NCBI GenBank assembly: GCA_036555725.1
Contig: DATBKU010000031.1
Location: 1 to 64,000 of the forward strand
From: CALAED01 sp036555725
GTDB taxonomy: Bacteria; Actinomycetota; Actinomycetes; Streptosporangiales; Streptosporangiaceae
DNA length: 64,000 nt
Reading direction: 5' to 3'
Shown: positions 1-6,755 of the stretch, piece after piece
How the letters are laid out: each line of letters opens with the position of its first letter
How positions within the stretch are numbered: position 1 is the stretch's first letter
The notes under the pieces: generated by a model
The model's database searches: none
Seen by the model: the letters and a program-made list of their open reading frames with translations, nothing else
What the model was told of the DNA's origin: nothing
Position numbers and translations under genes: made by a program

Positions 1-672
1 TGGGACGCCATGATCACGGTCGACGACAGCCCGTGGTGCGCGTCGAAGATGGGTGGCTACGGCCAGACCGAGGTGGGCGGCATGCTGACCTTCCTCGGCC
101 TCGGGATGGGCGGGGCGGGCTACGCCGGTCGTCCGTCGCCGCTGGTGCACGTCCGCATCCTCGACTCGCGCGGCATCGAGGTCGCGCCGGGCGAGGTCGG
201 CGAGATCTGCGCCCGCGGTCAGAGCATCTTCTCCGGGTACTGGAACCGGCCCGAACGCAACAAGGCCAAGATGGCCGGCGGCTGGCACCACACCGGCGAC
301 CTGGGCCGCCGCGAGGCCGACGGCACGATCACCTTCATCGGCCCCAAGCTGCGCATGATCAAGTCGGCGAACGAGAACATCTACCCGGCCGAGGTCGAGC
401 GCGCTCTCAAGGCCCACCCCGCCGTCGCGGACGCCGCCGTGATCGGCGTACCGGACGAGCGGTTCGGCCAGACGGTCAAGGCCATCGTCCAGCTCGCGGA
501 CGGCGCGGCCGCCACCGAAGAGGAGATCATCGAGCACGTACGGTCGCAGATCGCCTCGTACAAGAAGCCGCGGTACGTCGAGTTCGCCGAGTCGATCCCC
601 AAGAAGGGCTACACGCCCGACTACGACGCGCTGGACGAGCAGTACGGCGGTGGCGCCTACCCGGGCACCTAG
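1..672 (+). CDS. AMP-forming acyl-CoA ligase, C-terminal part (5' end outside window)
   Basis: This is the C-terminal 223 codons of an ANL-superfamily acyl-CoA ligase; the frame is open from base 1, so the true start lies upstream. Visible motifs are YGQTE (fragment residues 20-24), TGDLG (98-102) and the hinge segment around KSANENIYPAEVE. Such enzymes activate a carboxylic acid to acyl-AMP and then acyl-CoA. The extreme C-terminus reads IPKKGYTPDYDALDEQYGGG and ends in YPGT, where most relatives have a GK-containing A10 motif with the catalytic lysine, so that lysine is not where expected. The substrate cannot be read from this fragment. It converges on the cyclase-family gene with only 12 bases between stops. 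Confidence 0.9.
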   Translation, partial: WDAMITVDDSPWCASKMGGYGQTEVGGMLTFLGLGMGGAGYAGRPSPLVHVRILDSRGIEVAPGEVGEICARGQSIFSGYWNRPERNKAKMAGGWHHTGDLGRREADGTITFIGPKLRMIKSANENIYPAEVERALKAHPAVADAAVIGVPDERFGQTVKAIVQLADGAAATEEEIIEHVRSQIASYKKPRYVEFAESIPKKGYTPDYDALDEQYGGGAYPGT

Positions 673-684
673 GAGGGTGCCTTC

Positions 685-1596
685 CTAGAGCACGGCGACG
701 GGGTTGATCGGACTGCCCGTGCCGCCCTCGATCGCCAGCGGTGCCGCCACGAACAGGAACTCCGTACGGCCGGCCGCGCGCAGCTCCTCCAGCCAGAGCA
801 TCTCGGCGAGGTAGACCCCGTGCCGCCACAGGAAGATCAGGTGCAGGTCGTCGTCGAGGTCCTCGTCGGCCAGCTGGTCGGCGTTGAGGCCGCCGATGGC
901 CGCGTTGTCGGACGCCACCATGCAGACGTCACGCTCGGCCAGCCAGCGCCCGCCGTCCGCGGACAGGCCCGGCTGGCCCGCCCAGTACGCCTCCGGCCCG
1001 TCGGCCTGCCAGACCAGCGGCCACCCCGTCCGGACGACCGCGACGTCCCCCGGCCGTACCTCGACGTCACAGGCTTCGAGGTCGGCGCCGTCGACGCGGT
1101 CCCCCGCCGCCAGATGGTCCACGCCGCGCAGCGCGGCGATGTCGAAGAGCACGCCGCGCGCCACGACCGGCCCGGCCTTGTCGATGCCGCAGCGCGTCGC
1201 CCCGTACGACCGGACCCGGCTCGCCGGGTGGCCGTTGTAGAGCTCGTCGCCCGTCCACATGTGGCACAGCGCGTCCATGTGCGTGGTCGTGCCGTGGTGG
1301 GAGACGACCAGCGCGTCGTCGGCCATCCGCAGGCCGGCGCCGATCGCCCGCGCGCCGGCCGCGTAGTCGCCGCCGTCCACGGACATGAAATGCTGGGGCA
1401 GCGGACGTCCGCGCAGGTGGGGCACCGTCGTGGGGGCCGGGCTCGACGTGGCCCCGCGGATCGGCAGCGACAGGCTCAGCACCCGGCCCGCGCGCACGCA
1501 CCCGGCCGCGGCGACCACCGTCTGGGGGGTCAGCAGGTTGAGGGCGCCGCGCTCGTCGCCGGCCCCCCATCGACCCCAGTTGCCCGGTCCGAACAT
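685..1596 (-). CDS. Cyclase-family metal-dependent hydrolase (kynurenine-formamidase-like fold)
   Basis: The 303-residue protein matches the cyclase/kynurenine formamidase family (PF04199), hydrolases that use a bound divalent metal. The signature HHGTTTHMDALCHMW contains the HxGTHxD-like metal-binding core, here with T in place of one usual residue. The start ATG at 1596 is preceded by a GGAG ribosome site. No signal peptide is visible, so it is probably cytosolic. Its 5' end faces the serine hydrolase gene across only 35 bases, so the two promoters must overlap or lie inside the genes. The neighbourhood of CoA ligases and dehydrogenases suggests hydrolysis of an amide or cyclic intermediate; this is inference. 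Confidence 0.85.
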   Translation of the reverse strand: MFGPGNWGRWGAGDERGALNLLTPQTVVAAAGCVRAGRVLSLSLPIRGATSSPAPTTVPHLRGRPLPQHFMSVDGGDYAAGARAIGAGLRMADDALVVSHHGTTTHMDALCHMWTGDELYNGHPASRVRSYGATRCGIDKAGPVVARGVLFDIAALRGVDHLAAGDRVDGADLEACDVEVRPGDVAVVRTGWPLVWQADGPEAYWAGQPGLSADGGRWLAERDVCMVASDNAAIGGLNADQLADEDLDDDLHLIFLWRHGVYLAEMLWLEELRAAGRTEFLFVAAPLAIEGGTGSPINPVAVL

Positions 1597-1631
1597 AATT
1601 CGGTTATCTCCTTCCGGCGAGAGGACTCCGC

Positions 1632-2813
1632 ATGACAGTCTCCGCTCCCGGTGTCCACGGGCACTGTGATCCGGCGTTCAGCGGCGTACGCGACGCCTTC
1701 GAGCAGAACTTCGCGCGGGGTCTGGAGCTGGGGGCCGCGATCGCGGTGTACGCGGGCGACGAGCTCGTGGTCGACCTGTGGGGCGGCGTCGCCGATCGGC
1801 ACACCGGGCGGGAGTGGCGGCAGGACACGCCGTGCGTCGCCTTCTCGTGCACCAAGGCGGTGACCGCCGCGGCCGCCCTGCTGCTCGCCGAGCGCGGCGA
1901 GTACGACGTGGACGGCCCGGTGGTGAGCTGGTGGCCGGAGTTCGCCGTGCACGGCAAGGAGCACACGACCGCCGCACACCTGCTGTCGCATCAGGCCGGG
2001 CTGCCGGTGCTGGAGACGCCGCTCACCGCCGAGGACGCCGCCGACCCGAAAACGGTGGCCGACCTGCTCGCCGCGCAGGCGCCTCGCTGGACGCCCGGGA
2101 CCGCGCATGGCTACCACGCGCTGACGTACGGGTGGCTGGCCGGCGAGATCGTCCGGCGGCACAGCGACCGTACGGTCGGGGGGTTCGTCCGCGAGGAGTT
2201 CGCCGGCGACCTCGACCTGTGGATCGGCGCCCCGGACGACGTCATCGAGCGGGCGGCCCGGCTGACCGCCAAGCGCCCCGGCGCGACCGAGCCGTCCGAG
2301 ACCGATCTCCGCCTCTCGGACGACCTGCGCACCCGGGTGGCCGAGGCGTACCTCGACCCGAAGAGCGAGCTCAACCAGGCGATGGGCAACCCGGCCTCCG
2401 GCAAGGGCGGCTTCAACAATCCGGTCGTGCTGCGCGGCGGCTGGCCGGCGGCCGGGATGGTGACGACGGCGACCGCGCTGGCCGGGTTCTACCGCGATCT
2501 GGTGGCCGGGCGGATCCTCCAGCCCGGCACGCTGCGCGATGCGATCAAGGTGCGGTCGGGCGGACCGGACCGGGTGCTGATCCTCGACAGCGCGTTCGGG
2601 CTCGGGTTCATGCGGCCGTCGCTGACCTTCCCGGCGCCGCCCGCCGCCTGGGACGGCGCGTTCGGCCACACCGGCGCGGGCGGCTCGATCGGCCTCGGCG
2701 ACGTGGAGAACGGCCTCGGCATGGCCTACCTCATGAACCGGATGAGCGACCAGGTCTCCGGCGACCTTCGTGCCTACCGGCTGACCCGGGCGGTGTACGA
2801 GTCGGTCCACTGA
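1632..2813 (+). CDS. Class C beta-lactamase-fold serine hydrolase (EstB-like esterase)
   Basis: A 393-residue member of the beta-lactamase/transpeptidase-like superfamily (PF00144). The nucleophile motif SxxK is S72-C-T-K75. A tyrosine region follows at about residues 160-165 (GYHALTYGW), and an HTG motif at about residue 345 occupies the KTG position. It has no signal peptide, which fits a cytosolic esterase better than a true periplasmic beta-lactamase. Actinomycetes carry many such proteins next to lipid or acyl-CoA catabolism genes. It diverges from the cyclase gene and converges on the downstream dehydrogenase with 14 bases between stops. The natural substrate is unknown. Confidence 0.88.
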   Translation: MTVSAPGVHGHCDPAFSGVRDAFEQNFARGLELGAAIAVYAGDELVVDLWGGVADRHTGREWRQDTPCVAFSCTKAVTAAAALLLAERGEYDVDGPVVSWWPEFAVHGKEHTTAAHLLSHQAGLPVLETPLTAEDAADPKTVADLLAAQAPRWTPGTAHGYHALTYGWLAGEIVRRHSDRTVGGFVREEFAGDLDLWIGAPDDVIERAARLTAKRPGATEPSETDLRLSDDLRTRVAEAYLDPKSELNQAMGNPASGKGGFNNPVVLRGGWPAAGMVTTATALAGFYRDLVAGRILQPGTLRDAIKVRSGGPDRVLILDSAFGLGFMRPSLTFPAPPAAWDGAFGHTGAGGSIGLGDVENGLGMAYLMNRMSDQVSGDLRAYRLTRAVYESVH

Positions 2814-2827
2814 CCAGCTGACCTCGG

Positions 2828-3589
2828 TCATTGCATGGTGATCCCCCCGCTGACCGACATGGTCTGGCCGGTGATGTACGCGGCTCGTTCCGTACACAGG
2901 AAGGCGACGAGGCCCGCGATGTCGTGCGGGGCGCCGATGCGGCGCAGCGGGATCTGTCTGGCCAGCTTGTCCAGCAGGTCGGGGTGCTGTTCGGCCACCC
3001 GGCGGACCATCGGCGTGTCGGTCGGGCCCGGGCACACCACGTTGCTGGTGACCCCGGCCCGGGCCGCCTCCCGGGCGAGCGTCTTGGCCAGGCCGAACAG
3101 CCCCGACTTGGTGGCGGCGTAGGCGCCCTCGCCGCCGGACCCGGCCCGCGCGCCGTCGGAGGAGATGAAGATCAGTCTGCCCCAGCCGCGCTCGATCATG
3201 CCCGGCAGCAACGCCCGGGTCAGCAGCATCGGCGCGCGCAGGTTGATCCGCCACATCAGGTCCCAGTTGGCGGGATCGCTGTCGACGAACGGCTCGACGA
3301 TGCTGACGCCCGCGTTGTGGACGAGCGCGTCGACAGGCCCGACGCGGGCGGCGAGCGCCTCGATGTCGCCGGGGTCGCCCAGGTCCACGCACTGCGCGGA
3401 CACCGGCTCGGTCCTGGGTTCGGCACGCTCGCTCAGCGCCTTGGCCGTGGCCGCGGCGCCGGCCTCGTCGAGGTCGGCCACGATGACGCGCGCGCCGAGC
3501 GCGGTCAGGTCGGCGCAGATGGCCCGGCCGATCCCGCCGGCGCCCCCGGTCACCAGCGCGGTACGGCCGTCGAGGCTCATGCCCTCCAT
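2828..3589 (-). CDS. Short-chain dehydrogenase/reductase (SDR)
   Basis: A classical SDR of 253 residues, an NAD(P)-dependent alcohol/ketone oxidoreductase. The dinucleotide motif TGGAGGIG is at residues 14-21, the NAG motif at 92-94, the catalytic serine at about 143, and Y157-A-A-T-K161 completes the active site. The ATG at 3589 has GGAAGG seven bases upstream. The ATG at 3580 overlaps the upstream stop as ATGA and is a possible alternative start, giving 250 residues. It is translationally coupled to the isochorismatase-like gene and is the distal gene of a two-gene operon read away from the operator at 4232. Substrate unknown. Confidence 0.9.
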   Translation of the reverse strand: MEGMSLDGRTALVTGGAGGIGRAICADLTALGARVIVADLDEAGAAATAKALSERAEPRTEPVSAQCVDLGDPGDIEALAARVGPVDALVHNAGVSIVEPFVDSDPANWDLMWRINLRAPMLLTRALLPGMIERGWGRLIFISSDGARAGSGGEGAYAATKSGLFGLAKTLAREAARAGVTSNVVCPGPTDTPMVRRVAEQHPDLLDKLARQIPLRRIGAPHDIAGLVAFLCTERAAYITGQTMSVSGGITMQ

Positions 3590-4215
3590 GGGGACGCCTT
3601 CCATGCGGTGATGAGCTCGTCGGCGGTGGTACGGGCGGCGAGCAGGCTGATCGTGTTGGCCATGACGGCGTCGCCGTACTCCGCGGGGATTCCGGCGACC
3701 GCGTCGGCGACGACCACCACGCGGTAGCCGAGGTTCACCGCCTCCAGGCACAGCCCGGGCACGCCGAGGTTGAGCGACACTCCGACGGCCACGACCGTAC
3801 GGACGCCGAGCGCGCGCAGCATCTGGTCGAGCGCGGTCCCGGTGAACGGCGAAAAGCCGTGGTAGCGGCGTGCCTCGAGGTCGCCGGGGCCGGCCAGCGC
3901 CGGCACCACCTCGACCGCGCCGGTCCCCTCGAGCATGTGCGCGGGGTCGCGCAGCAACGTCTTGATGAAGGGCGAGTTGCCGGTGTGGCTGCCCGCCCGG
4001 TCGGCCCGGAACGCGGCGGTGCACTGGACCACGCGCACGCCGGCGTCGCGCGCCGCGGTGGCCACCCGCCCGGCGTTAACGATCACGTCGCGGTCCGCGC
4101 AAATCCGCACGAGCTCGGGGAACTTCGCGAGATCGCCCACGACCCCGCGCTGCAGCTCCATGACGAGCAGCGCGGTGTGCGCCGGGCCGGCCAGTTCGGC
4201 AAGGTCGATCGCCAT
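3577..4215 (-). CDS. Isochorismatase-fold protein with altered catalytic triad
   Basis: The 212-residue protein has the isochorismatase/cysteine-hydrolase fold. Active members use an Asp-Lys-Cys triad. Here the Asp position (usual IDMQ) reads VMELQ, the Lys region reads ARRYHGFSPFTGT with Arg, and the Cys position in the GxxTxxCV block reads GVSLNLGVPGL with Gly. All three catalytic residues therefore look substituted, judged by eye against the family pattern. It may be a non-hydrolytic or differently working member; similar cysteine-less members occur in actinomycetes (recalled, not checked). It is the first gene of the operon facing the DUF35 gene, with the operator 16 bases upstream of its start. 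Confidence 0.85.
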   Translation of the reverse strand: MAIDLAELAGPAHTALLVMELQRGVVGDLAKFPELVRICADRDVIVNAGRVATAARDAGVRVVQCTAAFRADRAGSHTGNSPFIKTLLRDPAHMLEGTGAVEVVPALAGPGDLEARRYHGFSPFTGTALDQMLRALGVRTVVAVGVSLNLGVPGLCLEAVNLGYRVVVVADAVAGIPAEYGDAVMANTISLLAARTTADELITAWKASPWRA

Positions 4216-4231
4216 CGGCTCAGCCTAACCG

Positions 4232-4249
4232 ACCTAGCATTTGCTTGGG
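4232..4249. promoter_or_regulatory. Operator-like inverted repeat, site 1 of a shared set
   Basis: ACCTAGCA-TT-TGCTTGGG matches ACCAAGCA-NN-TGCTTGGT at 14 of 16 arm positions. It lies 16 bases upstream of the isochorismatase-like start, so a bound repressor would block that promoter. The perfect version of the same repeat is at 22350-22367. Confidence 0.65.
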
Positions 4250-4275
4250 TAGCTCATCTCGGCCGGTCGGGGCCC

Positions 4276-4304
4276 TTGTTCCCTAACCAAGCGTGCGCTA
4301 GCTT
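4276..4304 (+). promoter_or_regulatory. Promoter with overlapping operator, site 2, for the DUF35-VOC-ligase operon
   Basis: TTGTTC (4276-4281), a 17-base spacer and TAGCTT (4299-4304) form a plausible promoter about ten bases before the ATG at 4315, so the mRNA would be nearly leaderless. The spacer and -10 box are covered by a degenerate copy of the shared operator (4286-4303), and CCAAGC-N8-GCTTGG at 4287-4306 is an exact inverted repeat. Confidence 0.5.
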
Positions 4305-4314
4305 GGCGCTCACC

Positions 4315-4740
4315 ATGAACGCCACGACCGCCAAGGGTCGCCCGGTCCCCGTGCCGAGCCCGCTGACCCAGCCGTACTGGGACGCGTGCGCGCGCGGCGA
4401 GCTGGCCATCCAGCGGTGCACGGCCTGCGCGCGGCTCGTCCACTTCCCCGAGCCTACGTGCCCCTACTGCGGGGGCACCGACCTGCCGTACGAGACGGTC
4501 TCCGGGCGCGGGGTCGTGCACACCTTCACCGTCGTGCACCGGTCGTTCCTGCCCGGTTTCTCCGTGCCCTACGTCGTCGCGTGGATCGACCTCGACGAGG
4601 GGGCGCGGGCGTTCGGCGACGTGGTCGGCTGCCGGCCGGAGGACGTCCGGATCGGGCTGCCCGTGCGCGTGTGCTTCGACGAGCTGCCGGCCAGATCAGA
4701 CCAGTACAGCGGCCCCATCCCGCGCTGGAGGCCCGCATGA
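4315..4740 (+). CDS. DUF35 zinc-ribbon / OB-fold protein
   Basis: A 141-residue protein with the rubredoxin-like zinc ribbon and OB fold of DUF35 (ChsH2-type) proteins. Zinc ligands are C35-x2-C38 and C49-x2-C52, followed by the OB-fold segment with VVHTFTVVHRSF. Family members usually act as partners of thiolase-like or dehydratase enzymes that handle acyl-CoA, for example in sterol side-chain breakdown. No thiolase is adjacent or anywhere in this window, so its partner is not obvious. The ATG at 4315 lies about ten bases after a putative -10 box. The stop overlaps the VOC start as ATGA. Confidence 0.9.
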   Translation: MNATTAKGRPVPVPSPLTQPYWDACARGELAIQRCTACARLVHFPEPTCPYCGGTDLPYETVSGRGVVHTFTVVHRSFLPGFSVPYVVAWIDLDEGARAFGDVVGCRPEDVRIGLPVRVCFDELPARSDQYSGPIPRWRPA

Positions 4741-5132
4741 GCGAGCGTGAAGGCCGCGCTAAGAGCGCGCTGAGCGCTGAGCGGGGGGCGCTGAGCCGGA
4801 TCGGGAACGTGCTGTACGGGGCGGACGACGTAGCCGTGGCCGTGGCCTTCTACCGCGACGGACTCGGGCTGGCGGTGAAGTTCCAGGACGGCGAGCGGTT
4901 CGCGGCCCTCGACGGCGGCGGCACGACGTTCGCGATCGCGGCGCCGGAGGAACAGGTCGTCAGCGGGCCTGCCGTCTCGTTCAAGGTCGACGACGTCGCC
5001 GCCATGGCCGAACGGCTGACCGCGGCCGGCGCCGAGCTGGTCCGCGGGCCGGAGGACGGCCCGCACGAGATCCGCGCGGTGTTGCGGGACCCGGCCGGCA
5101 ACTCCTTCGTCGTTTACGCAAGCCGCACCTGA
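4737..5132 (+). CDS. VOC (glyoxalase/dioxygenase superfamily) protein
   Basis: A 131-residue vicinal-oxygen-chelate protein. The domain begins at about residue 21 with NVLYGADDVAVAVAFYRDGLGL and ends with the typical LRDPAGNSFVVYAS strand. The length fits a single-module VOC subunit. The class includes isomerases, epimerases, dioxygenases and resistance proteins, so the reaction cannot be stated. The first 20 residues are a Ser/Ala/Glu/Arg-rich tail (MSEREGRAKSALSAERG) unlike the rest of the fold, and its DNA resembles the GAGCGAG-type repeat found at 21110 and 51417. It is coupled to the DUF35 gene and lies 30 bases before the ligase. Confidence 0.85.
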   Translation: MSEREGRAKSALSAERGALSRIGNVLYGADDVAVAVAFYRDGLGLAVKFQDGERFAALDGGGTTFAIAAPEEQVVSGPAVSFKVDDVAAMAERLTAAGAELVRGPEDGPHEIRAVLRDPAGNSFVVYASRT

Positions 5133-5162
5133 CCACCCTTCCGAGGACCGAAGGAGAGAGCC

Positions 5163-6755
5163 GTGGCGCCTGCACCCTCCCCCTTTACGAACTACGCCCA
5201 CGCCATCCTCACGGCGAACGCGCTGCGCACCCCGGACAAGGTGGCGCTGACCTACTGCGGCGAGCAGAGCTTCACCTACGACGAGCTGAACCGGAAGGTC
5301 AACCGGGTCGCGCACGCGCTGCTCGCGGCCGGCGTGGCGCCGGGCACGCGGGTGGCGTCGCTGATGAACGAGACCCTGCACGTCGCGGAGGTCTACCTCG
5401 CCCAGATGAAGCTCGGCTCGATCGTGGCCGCGCTCAACCCGTACTGGCCGGAGGACACGCTCGCCCAGGTGGTCGAGCACTCCGACTGCACGGCGTTCGT
5501 CTACGACGCGACGGTCGAAGAGGTCGTACGGAAGATCCGCCCACGGCTGCCGAACGTCAAACTGTGGCTCCGGGTCGGCGGACCCGCCCCCGCCAACAAA
5601 GGCGACGCGATCGACGTCGACGCCCTCGTCGCGGGGGCGGCCGAGACCGAACCGCCGCTCGGCGGGCACGGCGACGACCTGCTCGCGCTGTTCTACACCT
5701 CGGGCACGACCGGGCTGCCCAAGGCCGTCATGCACACCCACTTCTCGAGCCTGGCCACCGCCCAGATCTGGCTGGACGTGGGCCGCGACCAGGACTCGGT
5801 GATGGGCACGGGGGCCATCATCTGGGGCATCGGCTTCCCCGCGCTGGTCGGGCCGGCGTTCTACGCGGGCATGAAGCTGGTCCTCGAGCAGGACTGGGGC
5901 CCGTCGAACTTCCTGCGCGTCGTTCCACGGGAACGGGTCACGCACGTCAGCCTGATCCCGAGCTTCTTCTCCGCGCTGCTCGGCTCCGACGAGCACGAGA
6001 GCGCGGACCTGTCGTCGCTGACGTCGATCGTGCTCGGCGGCGAGCCACTGCTGCCGTCGCTGCGCGAGCGCATCATGAAGCGGCTGCCCGGCGCGGCGAT
6101 CTACAGCTACTACGGGCAGACCGAGGCGCCGTACACCTGCTTCGGCCGCCAGGACGACGGCAGCCAGGACATCTCCTCGGTCGGCCGTGCCCGCATGGCG
6201 TGCGCCGTCCGGATCACCGACCCGAACGGCGCGCGCGTGACCGACGAGGTCGGCGAGATCAACCTCACCGGGCCGAACGTCATGTCCGGCTATGACAAGC
6301 AGCCGGACAAAACGGCCGACGTGCTCCGCGACGGCTGGTATGTCGGGGGCGACCTCGGGATCATGAACGCCGACGGCTACCTCACCGTGCTCGGGCGCCG
6401 CGAGGACTCCATCCTCAAGGCCGGCCAGTGGTCGCAGCCCGCCCAGCTGGAGGAGGCGGCGGCCGAGGTCGAGGGCGTGGCCGAGGCGGGCGTGGTCGGC
6501 GTCCCGGCGCACCCCGACGGCCAGGACGCCGTCGAGCAGCGGATCCTCGTCGCCGTCGTGCCCAGAGCCGGCACGTCGCTGGACGCGGATGCCGTACGCG
6601 AGCGGCTCACGGCCCGGCTGCCCGCGCACCAGCGGCCCGACGTGGTCGTGGTCGCCGCCGAGCTGCCGCACACACAGGACGCGTCGGGCGGGCCGGGCAA
6701 GCTGCTGCGCCGCGCCATCCGCGACCAGTACGCCGACCGGGTGCCCACGGCGTGA
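5163..6755 (+). CDS. AMP-forming acyl-CoA synthetase
   Basis: A full-length 530-residue ANL ligase. The adenylate-binding loop is at 179-187 (TSGTTGLPK), the YYGQTE motif at about 316-321, a GGD in place of the usual TGD at about 398, and an A10-like lysine at about 513 in GGPGKLLRR. It should convert a carboxylic acid, ATP and CoA to acyl-CoA, AMP and pyrophosphate. The start is GTG with an AAGGAGAG ribosome site. It is followed by an ADP-forming CoA ligase whose GTG overlaps its stop (GTGA), so two chemically different ligases are made from one transcript. Substrate unknown; the context suggests an alicyclic, aromatic or branched acid. Confidence 0.93.
   Translation: MAPAPSPFTNYAHAILTANALRTPDKVALTYCGEQSFTYDELNRKVNRVAHALLAAGVAPGTRVASLMNETLHVAEVYLAQMKLGSIVAALNPYWPEDTLAQVVEHSDCTAFVYDATVEEVVRKIRPRLPNVKLWLRVGGPAPANKGDAIDVDALVAGAAETEPPLGGHGDDLLALFYTSGTTGLPKAVMHTHFSSLATAQIWLDVGRDQDSVMGTGAIIWGIGFPALVGPAFYAGMKLVLEQDWGPSNFLRVVPRERVTHVSLIPSFFSALLGSDEHESADLSSLTSIVLGGEPLLPSLRERIMKRLPGAAIYSYYGQTEAPYTCFGRQDDGSQDISSVGRARMACAVRITDPNGARVTDEVGEINLTGPNVMSGYDKQPDKTADVLRDGWYVGGDLGIMNADGYLTVLGRREDSILKAGQWSQPAQLEEAAAEVEGVAEAGVVGVPAHPDGQDAVEQRILVAVVPRAGTSLDADAVRERLTARLPAHQRPDVVVVAAELPHTQDASGGPGKLLRRAIRDQYADRVPTA

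Noticed and set aside
1530..3392. 620-codon minus-strand frame
   Set aside because: Covers the serine hydrolase antisense and the SDR in another frame; no motif.
4569..6671. 700-codon open frame on the minus strand
   Set aside because: It is antisense to the DUF35, VOC and ligase genes; its translation is His/Asp/Gly/Arg-rich with no recognisable domain, as expected of a high-GC shadow.
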